This document shows, in pieces, positions 7,782-16,971 of a stretch of DNA of 64,000 nucleotides. Numbering within the stretch: the stretch's first letter is position 1; the number at the start of each line of letters is the position of its first letter. The stretch comes from Agaribacillus aureus (GTDB taxonomy: Bacteria; Bacteroidota; Bacteroidia; Cytophagales; Cyclobacteriaceae), in contig JAUJEB010000001.1 in the NCBI GenBank assembly GCA_030442055.1, positions 1,116,001-1,180,000 of the forward strand, in the 5' to 3' direction. The notes under the pieces were generated by a model, which saw only the letters and a list, made by a program, of their open reading frames with translations, was not told the DNA's origin and did no database searches. A program made the translations under genes and the position numbers.

Positions 7782-8576
7782 CTACACCGCCACCGCTGCC
7801 TTTATCCTTGGGTGCGGATCGTAGTTCTCCAGGCTGAAATCTTCGTATTGAAAGGAAAATATATCTTTAACCGCCGGATTTATTTTCATGACGGGCAATG
7901 GCCTTGGCGCTCTTGACAATTGCAGTTTTGTCTGTTCCAGGTGATTGGTATACAAATGGGCATCGCCAAATGTGTGAATAAAGGTTCCGGGTTTCAAATC
8001 ACATACCTGCGCCACCATCATGGTCAACAAGGCATAGGAGGCTATATTAAACGGAACACCCAGGAAAACATCGGCAGACCGCTGATAAAGTTGGCAGGAA
8101 AGCGTTCCTTCCGCTACATAAAATTGAAAAAAGGTATGGCAAGGGGGTAGCGCCATCTTATTGACTTCGGGAACATTCCAGGCACTTACCAGGTGTCTCC
8201 TGGAATCTGGATTGTTTTTGATCTGATCAATTACAAGGCTTATCTGATCGATCTTTTCACCGTCAGGCGATGGCCAGCTCCTCCACTGATGGCCGTAGAC
8301 GGGGCCCAGGTTTCCCTGTTCATCTGCCCATTCATCCCAGATGCTAACGCCATGATCGTTGAGGAACTTAATATTTGTGTCACCATTCAAAAACCAAAGC
8401 AGCTCATAAATAATCGATTTCAGGTGCACCTTTTTAGTGGTCACGAGCGGAAAGCCTTCATCCAGATCAAATCTCATTTGGTATCCAAATACGCTTATGG
8501 TGCCCGTACCGGTCCGATCTTCCTTTTTAACACCATTTTCCAAAATGTGGGACATCAGATCTAAATATTGTTTCAT
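7782..8576 (-). CDS. thyA: Thymidylate synthase
   Basis: Makes dTMP from dUMP with methylenetetrahydrofolate as carbon donor and reductant. 264 residues, the standard length of the short ThyA form. Visible are the N-terminal DRTGTGT phosphate-binding segment, the catalytic motif [12 protein letters not shown] with Cys146 at the position known from the Escherichia coli enzyme, [18 protein letters not shown] (dUMP contacts) and a C-terminus ending KAAVAV. The ATG at 8576 has no competing upstream start. It is the conserved gene at the right edge of the DarT-like/Fic segment. Dihydrofolate reductase is not adjacent. Confidence 0.98.
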   Translation of the reverse strand: MKQYLDLMSHILENGVKKEDRTGTGTISVFGYQMRFDLDEGFPLVTTKKVHLKSIIYELLWFLNGDTNIKFLNDHGVSIWDEWADEQGNLGPVYGHQWRSWPSPDGEKIDQISLVIDQIKNNPDSRRHLVSAWNVPEVNKMALPPCHTFFQFYVAEGTLSCQLYQRSADVFLGVPFNIASYALLTMMVAQVCDLKPGTFIHTFGDAHLYTNHLEQTKLQLSRAPRPLPVMKINPAVKDIFSFQYEDFSLENYDPHPRIKAAVAV

Positions 8577-8654
8577 AAGCTTACGTGTAAATACCTAAAG
8601 TAAAACCCAATGACAAATTTATCATATTATTTTGTCTTCCCTACAAGGTTCTAC

Positions 8655-8695
8655 TAAAAAAAGGAGGCTGTCACTTATTAAAGCGACAACCTCCT
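8655..8695 (-). terminator. Intrinsic terminator after susD
   Basis: On the minus strand AGGAGG pairs with CCTCCT and TGTC with GACA around one mismatch (8662-8695), followed by seven T (complement of the A-run at 8655-8661). It lies about 90 bases beyond the SusD stop and should end the fecR-susC-susD transcript. Confidence 0.85.
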
Positions 8696-8783
8696 AAGAT
8701 TGCTGTATTTAATTTTAAGTTATAAGGTAAGCAATCATATTTTCCAAGAACGTAACGGTCAATACACCGTTAACAATCTCACC

Positions 8784-10271
8784 TTATGATGGATTTTGTT
8801 TTATCGCCGGGTTAGCGTCCAGTTCGTCCTGTGGTATTTGCCACTGCCATCGGACATCCCCCGCCGGTACGAACATGATGTTATTTATTAAAGCGGCATT
8901 ATGGTTAGCACCATTTCTATCCAAAGCCATATTCAGGCGTTTTAAATCAAAAAACCTAAACCCTTCGCCCCAAAGCTCCCAGCGCCTTTGCAAAAGGATC
9001 TCATCAACCAATGCCTGACCGGTATTGGCCGACAACACATAAGCGGCATCCCTGGCCACCGCCAGCGGGAATAGTGCATCGGCAGCATCTGCCTCTCCCA
9101 ATCTCGCTTTTGCCTCAGCCTCGATCAGGTACATTTCAGCTGCCCTCATGTAAGGCACATCACCCCTGCTATCTCCGGTGCTAAATGCTAAAAACTTCTG
9201 ATTGGTGTAGGGAAAGCGTTGGTGCCGGCTGCTGATTACAATCCCGGGCGGCAAGTTTAAGTGATCGCCGGTAGGGTCAAAAATGGCAGAGCGCACATCA
9301 GTCACCGGTATCAAATCATGTAAGAGGCTGTTAATGGATTTGGGATTGCCCCGAATATTGGAAGAGCTGAAGTTTCTGGACACCCAGGCATGAAAATTTG
9401 TGAATGTAGATCCTTGCTCTTCATTGTAATGACCTCCCCACATCCATTCGTCAATGGTATAATCATTAAAGCCCGAGGCATAGGTAATACTATCCATCAA
9501 CGGAAATGCCTCACGCGCCGCTGCTGCCATTTGAGCAGCTATAGCATAGTTCCCCTGAACCAATGACACCCGCGCCTTTAAACCCATCGCAACATTTTGA
9601 TTAATATGGGATGTATTAGATCTTTCATATCCCTCAAGACGTGTTATAGCCGCATCAAGATCTGCATTGATCTGCGTATAAACCTCCTCGACGGTAGCCC
9701 TTGGTTTACCTTCGATGGAATTATCGGTCACCAGCGGTATTCCCATCTGACTGTTGGAACCGGCGGCATCATACCGCTGTGCGTATAGTTGCACCATCTG
9801 GAAATGAGCAAATGCTCTGAAGGCCAATGCCTGACCCAGGGCAGCATTTCTTTCTTCGTCCGGACCTACCGCATTTTCGGCGCCTTCAATCACTATATTG
9901 GCGTTTTTAATCACTTTATATAATACCCTCCAAGCGTGCCTGTCATCGGTGTCGGTCGCATTGGTATGGTCATTCCAGCTGGCCATGTTAATCCACCAGC
10001 CATTGGCTCGGGCATTCATCACCATATCTTCTCCAAGGACCTCGTTTTGGATCATCATTGCTGAAATACCTCCGCGGCCATTAGAGTTTTGCCTGGTGTA
10101 TAATAACCGGTGTATCCCATTGATTACCAAAAACAGGTTGCCGGTAGTTGCTGTTGCCGATTCAGCAGAGACGGCATCTGTCGGTGTCTGCTCTAAAAAG
10201 TCATCGCTACAGGAAGTGGAAGCAATAACTGTTGTAACTACTAGTATAAGGCTAATTATATTTGTCTTCAT
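8784..10271 (-). CDS. SusD/RagB-family outer-membrane nutrient-binding lipoprotein
   Basis: 495 residues. A lipoprotein signal with Cys near residue 21 (STSCSDDF) is followed by the SusD TPR-like helical scaffold: ALGQALAFRAFAHFQMVQLYAQRY, RATVEEVYTQINADLDAAI, AMGLKARVSLVQGNYAIA, the late RAAEMYLIEAEAKARLG and LLQRRWELWGEGFRFFDLKRL. SusD proteins cap the SusC channel at the cell surface and capture oligosaccharides or other polymers. The gene follows susC by 11 bases. No glycosidase is encoded next to the pair, so the substrate cannot be guessed. Confidence 0.96.
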   Translation of the reverse strand: MKTNIISLILVVTTVIASTSCSDDFLEQTPTDAVSAESATATTGNLFLVINGIHRLLYTRQNSNGRGGISAMMIQNEVLGEDMVMNARANGWWINMASWNDHTNATDTDDRHAWRVLYKVIKNANIVIEGAENAVGPDEERNAALGQALAFRAFAHFQMVQLYAQRYDAAGSNSQMGIPLVTDNSIEGKPRATVEEVYTQINADLDAAITRLEGYERSNTSHINQNVAMGLKARVSLVQGNYAIAAQMAAAAREAFPLMDSITYASGFNDYTIDEWMWGGHYNEEQGSTFTNFHAWVSRNFSSSNIRGNPKSINSLLHDLIPVTDVRSAIFDPTGDHLNLPPGIVISSRHQRFPYTNQKFLAFSTGDSRGDVPYMRAAEMYLIEAEAKARLGEADAADALFPLAVARDAAYVLSANTGQALVDEILLQRRWELWGEGFRFFDLKRLNMALDRNGANHNAALINNIMFVPAGDVRWQWQIPQDELDANPAIKQNPS

Positions 10272-10282
10272 TGCTCTAATTT

Positions 10283-13200
10283 TTAAAAGGTTACATTAAC
10301 GCCCATGGTAATTACCCTGGAGGGTGTAAACCGGTTTTGTGTGGTTCCATTGAAGTTTTGATTGACATCCATGCCATCGCGCTCTGATGATAAGAACAGG
10401 TTTTCACCATTTACATATACCCTGGCATTGGCTACTCCAAAGGAATTTAAAATTGAAGCCGGTAAATCATAAGACAGGTTTAGCTGCCTCAAAGCTATAT
10501 AGCTGGAACTCACCAACCACCTGTCGGAGGCGGCGCCAAAGGCTGCTGTTTTTGCGGCATCAAGTCTTGGCACATCCGTAATGTCTCCGGGATTTTGCCA
10601 GCGTCGCAAAATTTCGGTACTATAGGCTGTTCCGTAATTGCCGGCGGACATCAGTCCGGCAAAGTTGGTATCATAGGTTTCTCCACCCACCTGATAGGTG
10701 AATAAAAATCCTAATCGAAAGTTTTTATAGCTCAACCTATTGGTGAAACTTCCAAAAACATCGGGAATGGCCGTGCCTACAAAATCACGCTTTGCATTAT
10801 TCTGATTGGTGGTCACCAGAGTGCCATCGACTGTTCTGACGGAGGCATCGTTGACATCGGCGTCGTCATCCAGAATGTACAGGCCGGCCCCATCTGACGG
10901 ATCTACACCGTACCAATCTCTCAACCAATAAGAGTATATCGAACCGCCAACCACTAACTTCTTGGTGCCGTTGATAATTTCATCCTGCGGCAGCCGGGTA
11001 AATTCATTTTTGATCGTTGCTGCATTGACACTGAAATTCCACTGAAAATCCTGGTTTTTAATAATATCTACAGATAAATTCACCTCTACACCACGGTTAA
11101 ACATCGAACCGATGTTTTCAAACCTGTCATCTAATCCCGCTGAGAGTGGCAGTGGCACCTCAAAAAGCAAGTTATCGGTAACTCTGTTATAATATTCAAC
11201 ACTTCCGGAAATCCGGTAATTGAATAACTCAAATTCGATCGCCACATCAGATTGAGAGTTTGACTCCCATTCGAGCGTTTGGGAGCCCAGTTCACTGAAT
11301 AAGATGCCTGGTTCACTGGCATTGTTATTATCGAGGGCAAAAAGGGCCTGGTTGGCATAGAAGCTTATCCCGTTATTATTGGGATTGCTATCAAGACCAG
11401 GTTCATTGTCAAGGTTCGAGTCATTGCCTACCTCCCCGTAAGAGGCGCGTAGTTTTAATACATTCAGCCAGCGGGTTTTTGGAAAGAAATTCTCCTGATC
11501 CAATCTCCACGCACCGCCTATAGACCAGAAATTACCCCATCTTACATCTCTGTCAAATCGCGAGGAGCCATCTCTTCGAAATGAGGAAGACAGATAATAT
11601 TTATCGCTAAAAGTATAATCCAGCCGGGCAAGATATCCCTCTGTGCTATACTTGTCGGTAAATGAGTTTAAATTGGAGGTCGAGGTAAAATTTATCAATT
11701 CAGTATTTCCATCGGCAATTAACTCTCTGCGGTTTCCTTCCAGTGAATTAAACTCGTATTCAAAACTCTCGTGACCAACCAGAGCCGATATATTGTGCCG
11801 GCCAAAGGTTTTGCTATAATTGAGTAACTGATTGTAGCTTACAGAAGTTCTGATGGTAGCATCCCTCCCGGCTCTTCCGGCAGGAGCGCCATCCCCTACG
11901 ATTGGATTTTCAAACTCTTCGTTATTAAAAAACCGCTTATCCAGACTGGCATTAAAGGTAAACTTAAAGTCTCTCAGGAAATACAAATCTACAAAGCCTC
12001 TTGATGTCAATGTAAAAATCTTGTCGCGGTCAACGTTTAATATGGTTTCCTGTATGGCGTGCCTGCCATTGGTATTGCCTACGCGGTTAGCGCCGAGGTC
12101 GAATATCTTGTTTCCATCGTTATCGAGAATAAACTCCCCCGTTACAGGATCATGTTCGTGAATTGGATAAATAGGGGCAATGCGCCTGGTAGAGAAGAAA
12201 GGGTTCACAAAATTAGTACTGCCCCCGTCCGCAGCCTGGTTAGACACAGAAGAAGCTCCCGACAAATTAAATCCGGTCTTGATCCAGTCTTTTGGCTGGG
12301 TAGAAATGTTGAGACGGCCCGAAATTCTTTGAAAATCTGCGTTAAGGATCCATCCCCGGTCATCTAAATATCCAATAGACGCATAATAATTCATCTTTTC
12401 GGTTCCCCCCTGATAGGAGAAATCCACGTTAGTTCTCGACCCATTGCGGATTAAGGCATCCTGCCAATCAAGGTCATCGGGATACAATAAGCTCGCCGCC
12501 GGGTTGAGTGTTCCGTCAGGGAGTACAATTTGATCGTTTGGAACATTAAACGGGTTGGTTTCCAGCAATCCAAAAATTTCATCCGATGCCTGCTGATTGG
12601 CTACATCCACCGGCGTACTTCCGGAGATTGAAAGGCTGTTTCTGTAGGCTTCCCATAACAAGGGATAATATTGCTCAGCCGACACCCTGTCGTACTCATC
12701 AATTGACCTGGCAGTTACCCCCTGGCTGATGTTTACGGAGAACTTTGATTCCCCCGCCTTGCCTGATTTGGTGGTAAGCAGTACCACGCCATTGGCTGCC
12801 TTGCTTCCGTAAAGCGCTGTTGACGCAGCATCTTTCAGCACGGTAATACTTTCTATATCATTGGGGTTAATACTGGAAAGACTTCCGGAAAATATAAACC
12901 CGTCAACGACGTACAGTGGGTTGCTTGAACCATTTACCGATCCAAATCCCCTGACCCTTATGGGGGAAGCATCCCCGGGTTGTCCGCTAGCAGGAGAAAA
13001 CTGAACGCCGGGCGCTCCCTCAATAGCGGAGGTAATATTGGTTAATCCCCTGCCCTCCAGTGACTCGGCGTTAATCTGCGTGGCTGAGCCGGTAAATGAT
13101 CCTTTCTGGGCAGTACCATAGGCCACCACAATTACTTCTGCCAACTGCGTTAAATTTTGGATCAGCGTGATGTCGATGGTAGATCTTCCGTTAATAGCTA

Positions 13201-13783
13201 CCTCCTCAACGTTAAATCCTATAAAAGAAAACACCAGTGTTGTGGCGTCATCAGGTACGCTTAAATGATAGTTACCTTCAATGTCGGTCACGGTTCCAAC
13301 CGGCGAGCCTTTAACTACCACATTTACACCGGGCAACGGCTCACCATCAGCGGAAGTTACCTTACCGGATATCTCCTTGACTAAAAAGACCTCCAGCTTT
13401 GAGTTGCTGTTGGACCTTTTACTTTTCTTTACATCAATGGTATTGTTGATTTGTTGAAAGTGTAAGGACGCCTCGTTAGACAAGTGAATTAGAATGTCAG
13501 CTACCGAATACCGCTTATAAGGCATATTAACTTTGATATTATTGTTAATATCCTTGATATCATAGGTAAACTTAAACTGGGTCCGGTCTTCAATTTGCTT
13601 TAGAGCATCAATAATCGAAGTCCCATTATACTGAATGGCCAAGTGCGCCTCCCTGACACTATAATATTTTTGCGCAATGACATCATTGGCTAAAATTACC
13701 GTCGCGAAAATCGTTTGCAGCACCAGGCTAAAAATAAAATACTTTGTAGCCATAATAATTATTGCAAGTAGTCTTCTTTTCAT
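10283..13783 (-). CDS. SusC/RagA TonB-dependent transporter with STN signalling domain
   Basis: Start chosen at the ATG 13783 (MKRRLLAI...), giving 1166 residues and a normal signal peptide; an upstream TTG at 13816 would add 11 residues. Domain order: signal peptide (to about residue 38), STN domain (about 45-120, QYNGTSIIDALKQIEDRTQFKFTY in outline), carboxypeptidase-regulatory-like beta domain (about 135-215, GKVTSADGEPLPGVNV), TonB plug (IRVRGFGSVNG, NPLYVVDG) and a long outer-membrane barrel. The STN domain is found in receptors that signal through a FecR anti-sigma protein, matching the fecR gene just upstream. It imports the ligand captured by the SusD partner using TonB energy. Confidence 0.96.
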   Translation of the reverse strand: MKRRLLAIIIMATKYFIFSLVLQTIFATVILANDVIAQKYYSVREAHLAIQYNGTSIIDALKQIEDRTQFKFTYDIKDINNNIKVNMPYKRYSVADILIHLSNEASLHFQQINNTIDVKKSKRSNSNSKLEVFLVKEISGKVTSADGEPLPGVNVVVKGSPVGTVTDIEGNYHLSVPDDATTLVFSFIGFNVEEVAINGRSTIDITLIQNLTQLAEVIVVAYGTAQKGSFTGSATQINAESLEGRGLTNITSAIEGAPGVQFSPASGQPGDASPIRVRGFGSVNGSSNPLYVVDGFIFSGSLSSINPNDIESITVLKDAASTALYGSKAANGVVLLTTKSGKAGESKFSVNISQGVTARSIDEYDRVSAEQYYPLLWEAYRNSLSISGSTPVDVANQQASDEIFGLLETNPFNVPNDQIVLPDGTLNPAASLLYPDDLDWQDALIRNGSRTNVDFSYQGGTEKMNYYASIGYLDDRGWILNADFQRISGRLNISTQPKDWIKTGFNLSGASSVSNQAADGGSTNFVNPFFSTRRIAPIYPIHEHDPVTGEFILDNDGNKIFDLGANRVGNTNGRHAIQETILNVDRDKIFTLTSRGFVDLYFLRDFKFTFNASLDKRFFNNEEFENPIVGDGAPAGRAGRDATIRTSVSYNQLLNYSKTFGRHNISALVGHESFEYEFNSLEGNRRELIADGNTELINFTSTSNLNSFTDKYSTEGYLARLDYTFSDKYYLSSSFRRDGSSRFDRDVRWGNFWSIGGAWRLDQENFFPKTRWLNVLKLRASYGEVGNDSNLDNEPGLDSNPNNNGISFYANQALFALDNNNASEPGILFSELGSQTLEWESNSQSDVAIEFELFNYRISGSVEYYNRVTDNLLFEVPLPLSAGLDDRFENIGSMFNRGVEVNLSVDIIKNQDFQWNFSVNAATIKNEFTRLPQDEIINGTKKLVVGGSIYSYWLRDWYGVDPSDGAGLYILDDDADVNDASVRTVDGTLVTTNQNNAKRDFVGTAIPDVFGSFTNRLSYKNFRLGFLFTYQVGGETYDTNFAGLMSAGNYGTAYSTEILRRWQNPGDITDVPRLDAAKTAAFGAASDRWLVSSSYIALRQLNLSYDLPASILNSFGVANARVYVNGENLFLSSERDGMDVNQNFNGTTQNRFTPSRVITMGVNVTF

Positions 13784-13882
13784 AATTTTGTGATAGTTAG
13801 TTGTACAATTGTTCAATTAATGCATGACTTCTGTGGTTACATAGTCATCCCTCAATGAGTGTATTTCACAGAAATCAATTTG

Positions 13883-13911
13883 ACAGGGTCGATTTTTTGG
13901 ATCGACCCTGT
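13883..13911. other. 11-bp stem-loop between fecR and susC
   Basis: ACAGGGTCGAT (13883-13893) pairs perfectly with ATCGACCCTGT (13901-13911) around a 7-base loop. In the minus-strand transcript it is not followed by a U-run. It may act as a partial terminator or an RNA processing/stability element that lets susC be expressed at a different level from fecR. Confidence 0.55.
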
Positions 13912-13953
13912 TTTGTTACAGGCTATTTATGTGCATAGGCAAATGTTTTGGTT

Positions 13954-15030
13954 TTAGTCTGAGTAGATTATTATTATTTCATTATCCTTTTTTTCAAATT
14001 CGAATCCTTCCACAAACCCAATCCGAGCCAGTATTCTATCCAGGCTCTCTCCGGTAAACTCCCCGCTATAATTCCATTTTTTATCCGATTTATTTTTCAA
14101 TTTAAACTCCACGTTAAACCACCGTTCCAACTTCGCTTTGACCTCCTGGTAGGATGCGTTATCAAAATAGATGGTGCCATTCTTCCAGGCTATATCTGTT
14201 TTCAGGTCGTAATAGCTTTTTTCGATACTAAAATCCTGCAGGTCATACAATATTTTTTCTCCTGGTATCAATATCAGGTCTTCGAAATGAGGAGCGTTGA
14301 TACCTGTTGATGAAATATTTTCCTTGATCAACACCCTGCCGGTCACCAGTGACACCGCCACGTTTTGGTTCTCCGGAAAAGCCCGGATATTGAATGAAGT
14401 GCCAAGAGCTACCACATCCAGGTCATTAATTTGGACCACAAAGGGTCTTTTTTGCTCTTTAGCCACTTCAAAAAAAGCTTCCCCTTTCAAGGTCACGAGG
14501 CGCTGCCCGTGCTTAAACTTCTCCGGGTAGGTAATACTGCTTTCCGAGTTAAGCCATAATACCGTGCCATCGGGCAAGGAAATCTGAGACTTTTGTCCTC
14601 TCGGGTTTTCCTTGGTAACAAATCTAACCGCGGCCTCCTCAACAACTGCCGGGTCCTCTCTTAAATAGAAATACACTGCCAGTGTTACCATCAATATCAA
14701 AAACACGCCTGCTAATCTTATCATCTTTTCATTCATCTTTGTGAAGTAATTTGCCTGGGTGCCGATCTTTCGTTCGGAAACCGAACGGGTCGCATCACCC
14801 TTCAGAATATTCAGCAATACCTCCTCGTAGTCGTCTTTATCTGGTTCAGCCACCTGGAAATCCAGGGTAAGCAATATTTCCCTTGCTTTTAGGATTGCCT
14901 CCTTTTGATCCGGATGGCTGCGTAACCAATTGTTCCAAAAGATATCTGACTCGGGGTCAGGGTTTTTCACCCATCTTTTGAATTCCTCATTTTGAAGAAA
15001 ATCTTCAATACTATAATTCTCGTAATTCAT
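13954..15030 (-). CDS. FecR-family anti-sigma factor
   Basis: The ATG at 15030 (MNYENYSIEDFLQNEEF) is preferred because this is how the family normally begins; an ATG at 15081 would add 17 residues. About 358 residues: cytoplasmic N-terminal sigma-binding region, one membrane helix (IRLAGVFLILMVTLAVYFYL, about residues 103-122), a periplasmic FecR domain (about 135-250, LPDGTVLWLNSESSITYP, GEAFFEVAK) and a C-terminal DUF4974 domain (about 280-355). It relays occupancy of the SusC STN domain to an ECF sigma factor. The usual sigma gene directly upstream is missing: 15.08-15.56 kb is non-coding, so it must use a distant sigma factor. Confidence 0.94.
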   Translation of the reverse strand: MNYENYSIEDFLQNEEFKRWVKNPDPESDIFWNNWLRSHPDQKEAILKAREILLTLDFQVAEPDKDDYEEVLLNILKGDATRSVSERKIGTQANYFTKMNEKMIRLAGVFLILMVTLAVYFYLREDPAVVEEAAVRFVTKENPRGQKSQISLPDGTVLWLNSESSITYPEKFKHGQRLVTLKGEAFFEVAKEQKRPFVVQINDLDVVALGTSFNIRAFPENQNVAVSLVTGRVLIKENISSTGINAPHFEDLILIPGEKILYDLQDFSIEKSYYDLKTDIAWKNGTIYFDNASYQEVKAKLERWFNVEFKLKNKSDKKWNYSGEFTGESLDRILARIGFVEGFEFEKKDNEIIIIYSD

Positions 15031-15081
15031 AAATAATTTTTGGCCTTCATCTATATAAGCGGATACCACCCTAAATGACAT

Positions 15082-15558
15082 CTGTTTTTTTGAAAAACTA
15101 TATTTTCCGGTGGGTTATCGACACTTTATCAAAGCGATAGGAGTTACATTCCCAAAGCCTGAAGTGAATAGAAGGTTTAAAGAGTAGAGCAGCTTTTATG
15201 GGGAGCCCACGAGAATTTTTATTAATCCTGCATTTCCCAGAAGCAGGATTACATGGGATTCCAAGTAGGTTTTTAGCAGTTTGAGGGAGGTATTCGGCTT
15301 AAATGCTGGTTTTGAGATAGCTCAAATGTTGTACCTTTCAGATCAAATAATTGTTCTATTCAGCCCTTGCAAACTCATCAAATGTATTTGCATATGCGCA
15401 AAGACCGCCCGAAACAAATAGCTACAACCGATCTCATATTATTGGTAAAAAGTAATGTGAGGGAAGTGGGCAGATTGTGAAACACAGTTTAGCAGGAACG
15501 TAGACCAACAGGTAGTTTCAGAACGGGCACTGCTTAGGCATGTTTCTTTACTATTGTG
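15082..15558. other. Non-coding stretch upstream of fecR
   Basis: About 480 bases (527 from the preferred fecR start) with no supportable gene where an ECF sigma gene would be expected. The only clear structure is AATCCTGC (15224-15231) pairing with GCAGGATT (15243-15250) around an 11-base loop, without a T-tract. I could not recognise a decayed gene. Confidence 0.5.
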
Positions 15559-16113
15559 TTAATTGGCGGTTGCCATCTTGCCTAATAGCGATAAAACATC
15601 TTTCGACTGTTCGAGATGTCGTTGTTCATGCACCACAATGATATCAAATGCCGTTTCAAGTTTATAAACAATGTTCTTGTTGGCCGGGGAGGAAATAATA
15701 CTACCTATTTTAATTAAGTCTTCCGACGCCTCAATGGCTTGTTTTAATTCGGATTGATGCTTTGAAAACCTTGCCAGGATATCCGGTGATATATAACTTT
15801 TGGCAGGCTCCCAAATGGGAAAGGTCTTCATTTTTTTCTTTCGGTCCGGTTTTGAGGCGTTAAGGATCGTTTTACCAAAAAAAGATACCATAAATCCAAA
15901 TTTAGCCATAAACGGAAGTTTGTAATTGCCGGACTTCAAGTTTGATATTACTGGGAAATAGGTACTGTTAATGACTATTAAATGATCTATATTTTGAGCA
16001 ATGCTCCATGTCTCAGGATTGGGTTTCCAGTTCAACTCTTCAACTGACAGCGCGCCAAAGTGCTTTTGAAACGCATCCGTGGTTTGATCTATTTGACTTA
16101 TCCAATGTTTCAT
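15559..16113 (-). CDS. DinB-superfamily protein
   Basis: 184 residues with the four-helix DinB/YfiT fold. The N-terminal WKPNPETWSIAQNIDHL segment supplies the first metal-ligand His, and the C-terminal VVHEQRHLEQ supplies two more; this His triad is the hallmark of the family. DinB-like proteins are putative metal-dependent transferases, some using bacillithiol or other thiols, but this subgroup has no established substrate. Stands alone on the minus strand, 100 bases from the Crp-like gene, which reads in the same direction. Confidence 0.87.
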   Translation of the reverse strand: MKHWISQIDQTTDAFQKHFGALSVEELNWKPNPETWSIAQNIDHLIVINSTYFPVISNLKSGNYKLPFMAKFGFMVSFFGKTILNASKPDRKKKMKTFPIWEPAKSYISPDILARFSKHQSELKQAIEASEDLIKIGSIISSPANKNIVYKLETAFDIIVVHEQRHLEQSKDVLSLLGKMATAN

Positions 16114-16213
16114 TTAACAGGTGTTATCCGTACTTACCAATAACGGTTATAATTAAATGGTTAAACAAAGTTCACCAATTTAGTTGGCTTTATTCTTGGT
16201 ATAAACCAAGATT

Positions 16214-16774
16214 TTAAATTCGTACACTATTTTTAAGCTTACTGAAATTGGTGGAATCAATGCGCAGGTAAGAAGCAATATCTTTTTGGGAGAGGACACG
16301 CAGCAAATGAGGACTTCTTTTGGCAAATGCTTTAAAACGCGTTTCAATGTCATAGGCCATTAACTCATAGTACCGTTGCAACATACCAATCAAAAAAAAC
16401 TCTGTTGCTTTGCGAAATAATGTTTCGATCTGCCTGTGTTCCTCCATTAATTGCAGGTGTTTTTCATAGCGGATCCTCAAAAACTTGCTATCGGTAATCG
16501 TCTCCAGAAAATACTTTGACGGCGTTTGTGTCAGGATTGACTCAGGGATCCCGCTAAATGACGGGGTATAAGTAAAAGCAATGATATGCTGCTTGCCCTC
16601 ATGCAGGTAATATGATTTTTGAATGCCCTCCAGCACGTAATACCAATGCTTCTCGGTTTGGCCCGGTGCAGTCATAATGGTTTTCTTGGGTGCGTCATAT
16701 GCTACCCAATGAGCGATATACTCATCCAAAATGCTCTCATCTACCGGATGTATTTCAGACAAGAATTTTTTCAT
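16214..16774 (-). CDS. Crp/Fnr-family transcriptional regulator
   Basis: 186 residues. Residues about 25-115 have a cyclic-nucleotide-binding beta-roll, including WYYVLEGIQKSYYLHEGKQHIIAF. After a dimerisation helix, a winged-helix end contains LSQKDIASYLRIDSTNFSKLKN as the recognition region. This short type is common in Bacteroidota, usually as Crp/Fnr-like regulators whose effector is unknown. The arginine and glutamate that bind cAMP in true CRP are not evident. It may control the neighbouring DinB gene or the divergent serine hydrolase; that is positional inference only. Confidence 0.88.
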   Translation of the reverse strand: MKKFLSEIHPVDESILDEYIAHWVAYDAPKKTIMTAPGQTEKHWYYVLEGIQKSYYLHEGKQHIIAFTYTPSFSGIPESILTQTPSKYFLETITDSKFLRIRYEKHLQLMEEHRQIETLFRKATEFFLIGMLQRYYELMAYDIETRFKAFAKRSPHLLRVLSQKDIASYLRIDSTNFSKLKNSVRI

Positions 16775-16971
16775 ATATCCAGAAACTTTTCCTACTCGCC
16801 ATACCCAAATAATATGTAGCGCTAAATTTCTCTAAGATCACTAATGTAATCATTTCTCCAATCGTTCCGGTAAAAGAAGCTGCCGTTTATTTTCACGCTT
16901 CATATTTAATTGCAATCGTTGCGGGAAAATATTACTTTGAGCTAATATCGCGAATGACGCTGGTGTATTTT

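Noticed and set aside
15224-15250. Hairpin as terminator upstream of fecR
   Set aside because: No T-tract follows on either strand and the neighbouring gene stop is more than 300 bases away.
15082-15558. Decayed ECF sigma-factor gene
   Set aside because: I could not find any sigma2 or sigma4 motif in the readable frames of this stretch; the absence is stated instead.
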